Source of the DNA: Stropharia rugosoannulata
Taxonomy: Eukaryota > Basidiomycota > Agaricomycetes > Agaricales > Strophariaceae
Reading direction: 5' to 3'
Length of the DNA: 64,000 nucleotides
Assembly: GCA_028532985.1 (NCBI GenBank)
Contig: JANCIK010000005.1
Location: forward strand, 1,928,501 to 1,992,500
Shown here piece after piece: positions 57,404 to 64,000 of the stretch (position 1 is the stretch's first letter; each line of letters begins with the position of its first letter). The notes beneath the pieces are model-generated. The model saw nothing but the letters and a program-made list of their open reading frames with translations, made no database searches and had not been told where the DNA came from. The position numbers and the translations under genes are program-made.

Positions 57404-58855
57404 CTACTTCATCGTGACCTTGCGGGTAAGACTTCTTAGCCTCTCGGCATTCTTCCTGCGTCTTTCGATATCGACGTCCACGCTAACATTCGTCCTGCCC
57501 ATACCGGCGCTCATCTTCGGCGCAACAGTATACGTTCCCAATTCTCTCTGAGGTATCATCACTGCGTTACGTTTGACGCGTCCTTTCTCCGCCTCCTTCG
57601 CCCTGGCAAGGATCGCGCCAAGCCTCTCCCCGGCGCGCATATCAACTGCGTCTCCTTGCTCTTGGGCAACGGGTATAACACGGTCACGGTAAGACGCAGA
57701 ACGCTTGATGATAGGCCGCGACCACAGGGACACCAGTTCGTTTGCTATGCGTGTTACATCGGGATGAACACGTTTGCATTTGGTGTAAAATAGAACGATG
57801 CGTCCTAGACCTGATTCTTTTAGCACGGCACTGTCGATAAACTCCATTTTCTTGATGATGTTGAAAAACTCGCGCTGAATATTTAGCGCAGGGAGGGAAC
57901 GATCTGGGAGGGGTTCCAACCAACGTCGAACTGCTTCCAACAAGTTATTGTCAATCATGGATTGTGCCAGAGAGGCCCTGCAATAAATATTAACCAGTGG
58001 GAACATATATGAAATTATTATACTGACTTGCGTAAGGTATCCATGGCCTCTGGCAGAAGACGTAGCTTGGTAGTCGCGGGAAGTTTCTCCTGATTTAATC
58101 TGATGTCTTCGTCTGCCGCGTTGTTCATTGTTTCTCGAAGCCTCGCCACCTCATCGTCTGCGAAACTATCCAAAACCTCATCGTTGTTTTTCTTTTTCCT
58201 TGGCTTGGACTTCTTGCTTCGCAATATTTCATCAATCTTCATATCCAGTCGATATTTTTTCGCTGGATAAGCCAAATATGGTCATTGAACCGCACATCAG
58301 AATCGCAAATGAATGGGAAACGCGAAGGAGGAAAAGAAGGCGAGTTCCGGGGTTGAAACGTAAGCAAGAAGCAGAGGCTAAAATGCCGGGAATTTATGTG
58401 AAATGCAACGCTCACCCTGTTCCGGCGGAAGGTCGTTCAGGTCTACCTCTACAGGCTGTGGCCTTTTCCTCTTCCTCTGCACCCTAGGTTCGCCATCCTC
58501 TTTGTTGCTGGGCCTTTTGGTCACTCGTTTCCTTGCTTTCCCGACAGATGAGGGGCGGGATGCTTGAACATAGTCGTCTTCAGATTCTCCGCCAGATGAC
58601 TCAAGCTCCTCTCGGGGTTTGGAGGAACGAGGCTTCGGCGGCAAGACTGGCTGCTCGCGCTGCTGGATTTCTGTGGGCGACGACCGGTGAGTAAAAGTTG
58701 TGCATTCAACGGCCAAGAACAACACTGCTGACCGTCATCCTCGTCAGATGAAAGCTCTGACTCAGAACCGCCAAAGACTTGACGCTCGAGATCGTTGCGC
58801 GGCTAGCGGGCTCTCAGAATATGCGACGCTGTGTGGGTCATGCAGTACTCACCAT
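57404..58855 (-). CDS. IWS1: IWS1/SPN1 transcription elongation factor
   Basis: This is a nuclear factor binding Spt6 and RNA polymerase II, coupling elongation to chromatin and mRNA export. The start codon 58855-58853 is followed at once by a 50-bp intron (58852-58803). Exon 2 then gives PRNDLERQVFGGSESELSSD. An acidic/basic disordered N-terminus follows (RKRVTKRPSNKEDGEPRVQR), then PAKKYRLDMKIDEILRSKKS. The TFIIS N-terminal (LW) domain contains ENNLLEAVRRWLEPLPDRSL-like sequence, NIQREFFNIIKKMEFID and LKESGLGRIVLFYTKCKR. It continues with RIANELVSLWSRPIIKRSAS and ends RLRSLTRKVTMK at 57404. The gene has about five exons; length is about 400 residues, normal for fungi. The ATG-only exon is inferred from frame and the lack of another start. 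Confidence 0.87.
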
Positions 58856-59332
58856 TGTTGATGTGGTGGATTCGACAAATGGCTGCCGCACTGCCGCAGT
58901 CACCGAAACCTAAGGAGAACTTGTTCCCACGCCGATGATTACGGCATACGAACGTCACGGTGGCTAATTATTATTATTAAAATATAGCGGTGTCAGTGTC
59001 CACAAACGAATGGCGTACGGCACAACATAACATTCAAGCACACCTTCCGACCACAATCTTCAATACCTTCCTCTCTCTTCTCTTTGTCTCCTGGCTTTAA
59101 TATTGCTACTGGCGGGCTCGCGATTACTCCCACCTATTTATGCACCATCAAATGGCAGTCCAGTTGACCTGTCAATCACCAGGCCTTCACCCTGACTTAT
59201 CCACTCAGACCCTTGCCGCTGCCGGTCAAGGTCCCAACAGCAGTGGTCATATCGTGGTGACCGCATTGCCGTCATCTTCGGTGGGGACTTTGCCATGCAT
59301 CTCATTTTTCTTTCCTAAATACTTTCGCTCAG
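58856..59332. other. Divergent promoter region of IWS1 and the next gene
   Basis: About 0.5 kb. It probably also contains the unlocated first exon of the rightward gene. A 93-residue frame at 59140-59421 has the wrong phase and no features. Confidence 0.45.
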
Positions 59333-61624
59333 TGGCGATACAAGGATCTTCCTCCCCGTCCGACAGACACCCCGAAGGCATCTGGGTCCTTTGCGACCCA
59401 ATCGACACATCCGTCCAGTAGGCAAACTCCTAATCAGCCTCGACAGCGGGCATTGTCGAGCTTCATGTCCCGTATACCGCGCTCCTCCACTATGTCCCTT
59501 ATTGCGACTCTCCAGATACCCTCGATACTCGCCGTTTATATATCGCATCTAGACTGGGTCGATACATACCCTCTTCTCGTTACCTGCAGAACAACGTATA
59601 ATGTACTCCGCAACGACGACCTGAAGGACACCGTACTCTCCCGCTATGTCCCCGGGTACGCAAAGGCGCTCCAAGAACACCACCTGGATCATGCGCAGCG
59701 AATACCCATTTCCATCCATGATTTGGATCTCCTTCGTACGTCCGCCTTTCGCGGTGTCTAGTTAATTTTACGTCCGGCAACTTACACTAAACGATGTGTC
59801 TTTTGTTATCAGTAATGTCGCAACGTGTTCCTCTGCACCGGTATCCGATGCATAGCTTGCGCGTGCAGACATCACTGTATCCGACATTCGAGGATGACGA
59901 ACAGACAAGAAAATTTGTAGCGCTCTCACAAGCGCACTCGCGATTTGTGCTCGTCCTGCAATCTCTCGTTCACAGCTCCCTACATCCAATTCCATCAGAA
60001 CCGTCGGAGGCCAATATTAGGCCGCGGTTTGCACCTGTAAAGAATCTCCGCGAACTGACATTCCCTCCTCCACTTGCCTACGAGCGGCAATTTCTCCCCG
60101 ATCCTCCTGTTGAGCCCGCTGGTGCCGACTTACGATTAGGACACAAGCACAGCCGGTACTTGTCTGCCAGTGGAACTAAAGGATATGGAGTCATCGGCAG
60201 CCCGTCGTTTCACAGTGACAAGAATAGCCAGATCGCCCGCGGCCCGCAGAGCTCCGCAAGGACGATCTCGTCAACGACTGGTCCCAAAAGTCAACATTGG
60301 ACTCCATCCTTCCATAAGCGGCGTCTGTCCCTGTTCGGCAATACCTATGTTGCTCCTCCCCCACCAAAAGAACCCCACGCTCTAAAAATCTATGGGGACA
60401 GCTGGAGACGAGGAAGCACCGCCTTTCATCATCGCCGCAATACTGTCGATGTTGATGAGAATGGGTATGCTCAGCCGCTCCAGCGTCCTCTGCGCCGCTT
60501 CGCCTCAGCAAATAACTCTAGCGACTCTTCTATATCTGACGTTGCTGTAGGCCGTGACACTCGCGACAGCTCACGGAACAGCTTGACCGGCTTGTCTTCA
60601 ACGTCATCGCCTCACGATTTGCTCCTGGCAACGTCGCGTGTTCGCGCGCCTGTCTTAAGGACATTTGTACCATGTGCACAGCTTGAAGACTGCGATCAAT
60701 TTGTCGTGGAATGCGAGCGACAACTAGACGAAGCGGGGCTATGGCCTTACCTCTCTACAGGCGACATAGTGTGCAACTTGGGCTATGTCCCTCCTAGTGT
60801 TGAAGACAGTTCTTCAGAAGACATCTCACCTGGAAGTCGGCATGCCTTGAATGCTATACTGCCTAAGCCTGCGGCCGCAGCAGGCCGTCCAAGTTCTAGT
60901 TCTAACTCGCTGCATCGTAAATGGCTGATTTTCAACGGAGAAGCTCTAATACCGTATACTCCACCGGACATTCTACCTTTAGACCAATGTCTCAGTCTTC
61001 CCAGTCCTCTCTACTACTCGCACATAATGCCGGCCAGCGCAAATCCTGTGTATGTTATCCCACAACTCCCCGTATGCGATGACGTACCCCAGTTCCGGCT
61101 GGTACACTCGACGTCCAAAGTTCCCAGCCCGCATTCCCCTGAAGGATTTGCCCTGGTTAAAAAATACTCATGGACAGCTCGAGTGGTACGTCTGCGTATG
61201 GGGGACGAAGGAGACATCGGTGATGGCTGGTTCGGTGAATGGATACTTGAATACGATGGCACAGAGGAAGGAAAGCAGACGCTTCTGCATGCTTTGAATG
61301 GAAGACGACTTGGACAGAGATGTTGGGAGGTCCTGAGGGACAAAAGCGGGGGCGGAAAAATATGGCTAAGGTATGGCTTTTGCAACATTTGGGACATGAT
61401 ATGACTGACACAGGGTGTTAGGCTTTTACCAATTTCATAATCGTTTTGTTATGGACTGTGATGATGATGACGGTACAAGACTATCCTATGTATCAATGAC
61501 TTATTGCATTTCAAGCACACTCTACAACTCTCGCTCATTTTTATATCACCACATAACCGTTATTATTATTTTACCTTACGAACTTGGAGCATGTAATTGT
61601 CCTGTTATATGTACGCCTTTGTGA
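59333..61624 (+). CDS. Unknown basidiomycete-type protein, start unresolved
   Basis: The frame opens after an AG at 59332 (WRYKDLPPRPTDTPKASGSF) with no in-frame Met until 59465, so a 5' exon is missing from this model. The N-terminal part SLIATLQIPSILAVYISHLD, then VDTYPLLVTCRTTYNVLRND, resembles an F-box-like helical start. Intron 59737-59812 (GTACGT...TATCAG) joins to MSQRVPLHRYPMHSLRVQTS. A Ser-rich middle follows. The C-terminal ordered domain includes LHRKWLIFNGEALIPYTPPD, RLVHSTSKVPSPHSPEGFAL and GDGWFGEWILEYDGTEEGKQ. Reading through gives a stop at 61404. Alternatively, splicing at about 61371-61413 continues as RVLGFYQFHNRFVMDCDDDD and ends at 61624. The family was not recognised. 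Confidence 0.65.
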
Positions 61625-61820
61625 AGTAGAGATATCCACTGGGTAATAAATAAACGTCACACCATTGCCCATACTGAGCTTCGTGTTACAACTTTCTAGG
61701 CGGCTATACGCTTAATTAAAATCATACTTGTCGACTATATTTAGGCTTGGTGATCCATATCGAACTTAGTGCGAAGCGAGATGCTGAAATAACAAGCTTA
61801 AGTGGATACAGACAAATGGA

Positions 61821-63412
<1,592 letters not shown>

Positions 63413-63704
63413 GTCTATCGTCTAGGATTGATCCGTTAACGAGTGAAGGCTATAGATGAGGGTAGGGTGTAAGTAAATGATTTGGAATTGGCGTCCGACT
63501 GTGAGGCGACGCGTCAGTCTTCCGGATTAGGAAACTTGCCTCAACTCCGCTTGCGCCGCGTGACTGCATTCAATCGTGTCGCAGTCGTCACTGAAAGGTT
63601 AATGATTATTCATAACCAATTTGTAACTGCTACTTCAGTACTTGCCTCCCAAACCTTGAACTGAATTAGACGCACCTGCAAACACGAAGCTCTAATTCTC
63701 CCTC

Positions 63705-64000
63705 ATGGAACCTGTGAGGACGCCGTTGACCGCTAGTTCCCAGTTTATTCAAGCTGGTATGTGTACCAACCGGTTTGGATTGGCTATCCGTTGCACTAAA
63801 CATATGGCGTTTGCAGATGACGACGACGATGACCTTGACGAGGAGAACATACCTAGCTTTACTCACCCCGGACTTGCCCAATCTCCTGTAGCAGATAAAG
63901 GGAAAAATCGTGCTACGTATATAGCTGAACAATTGACCCCATCATCTGGACCTTCGGTGTCTGGTAATATTGGTACATCAGCTCCAGGCGGAAACCGTTC
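63705..64000 (+). CDS. N-terminus of unknown acidic protein, cut by window edge
   Basis: Exon 1 is 63705-63756 (MEPVRTPLTASSQFIQA). A GTATGT donor and an intron to 63816 follow. Exon 2 from 63817 is in phase (DDDDDDLDEENIPSFTHPGL, then AQSPVADKGKNRATYIAEQL) and stays open to the window end. The visible part is acidic and disordered, so no family can be named. It is transcribed divergently from RPT2 with about 290 bp between the starts. Confidence 0.6.
   Translation, partial: MEPVRTPLTASSQFIQAGMCTNRFGLAIRCTKHMAFADDDDDDLDEENIPSFTHPGLAQSPVADKGKNRATYIAEQLTPSSGPSVSGNIGTSAPGGNR

Overview
The window is nuclear DNA of a filamentous basidiomycete, most likely an Agaricomycete. The evidence is many short (about 45-70 bp) GT..AG introns, densely packed genes on both strands, and proteins of basidiomycete type: an OPT transporter, a GH79 glycosidase, a glutamine-rich GATA factor, a GPI-anchored intradiol dioxygenase-like protein, and telomerase reverse transcriptase. 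There is no prokaryotic operon structure, and I saw no transposon, CRISPR array, rRNA or convincing tRNA. All gene models were made by eye from reading frames and splice sites. Gene ends and most junctions quoted are well supported; some internal exons are not resolved.

Layout. 1-586 (-): 5' part of a secreted-protein gene cut by the left edge. 1460-6172 (+): TERT in many exons. 6560-7412 (+): glutathione peroxidase with a possible mitochondrial presequence. 8324-10440 (+): FAD aromatic hydroxylase-like monooxygenase. 10899-11963 (-): coiled-coil protein. 12072-14895 (-): AP-3 beta adaptin. 15414-17468 (-): secreted GH79 glycosidase. 18450-19619 (+): RAD51D-like recombinase paralog. 20017-21656 (+): TauD/TfdA-type dioxygenase. 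23256-26152 (-): Q-rich GATA factor. 27863-31331 (-): two tandemly duplicated small genes of unknown family and a third, possibly decayed, relative. 31853-33318 (+): intradiol dioxygenase-like protein. 33509-34124 (+): Mediator subunit 22. 34241-35790 (-): single-pass membrane/coiled-coil protein. 36207-39734 (-): OPT transporter. 41701-43917 and 44788-45640 (+): a PX-PB1 protein and a PB1-only neighbour. 46326-47719 (+): periplasmic-binding-protein-like (Ca3427-type) protein. 47890-48933 (-): TPR protein. 49192-49501 (+): small membrane protein. 49502-52769: gene-poor, strongly purine-biased stretch. 52770-55091 (-): low-complexity protein. 57404-58855 (-): IWS1/SPN1. 59333-61624 (+): unknown conserved-looking protein. 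61821-63412 (-): proteasome ATPase RPT2. 63705-64000 (+): start of an unknown gene cut by the right edge.

Most genes are housekeeping (telomere maintenance, recombination, transcription, proteasome, trafficking) mixed with lifestyle genes (GH79, intradiol dioxygenase, monooxygenase, TauD, OPT) typical of a plant-matter-degrading fungus. I see no convincing biosynthetic cluster. The least explained features are the tandem duplicated family, the PX-PB1/PB1-only pair, the cytosolic-looking binding-protein homolog, two genes whose start codon forms a 3-nt coding exon, and the spliced but apparently non-coding purine/pyrimidine-asymmetric region.
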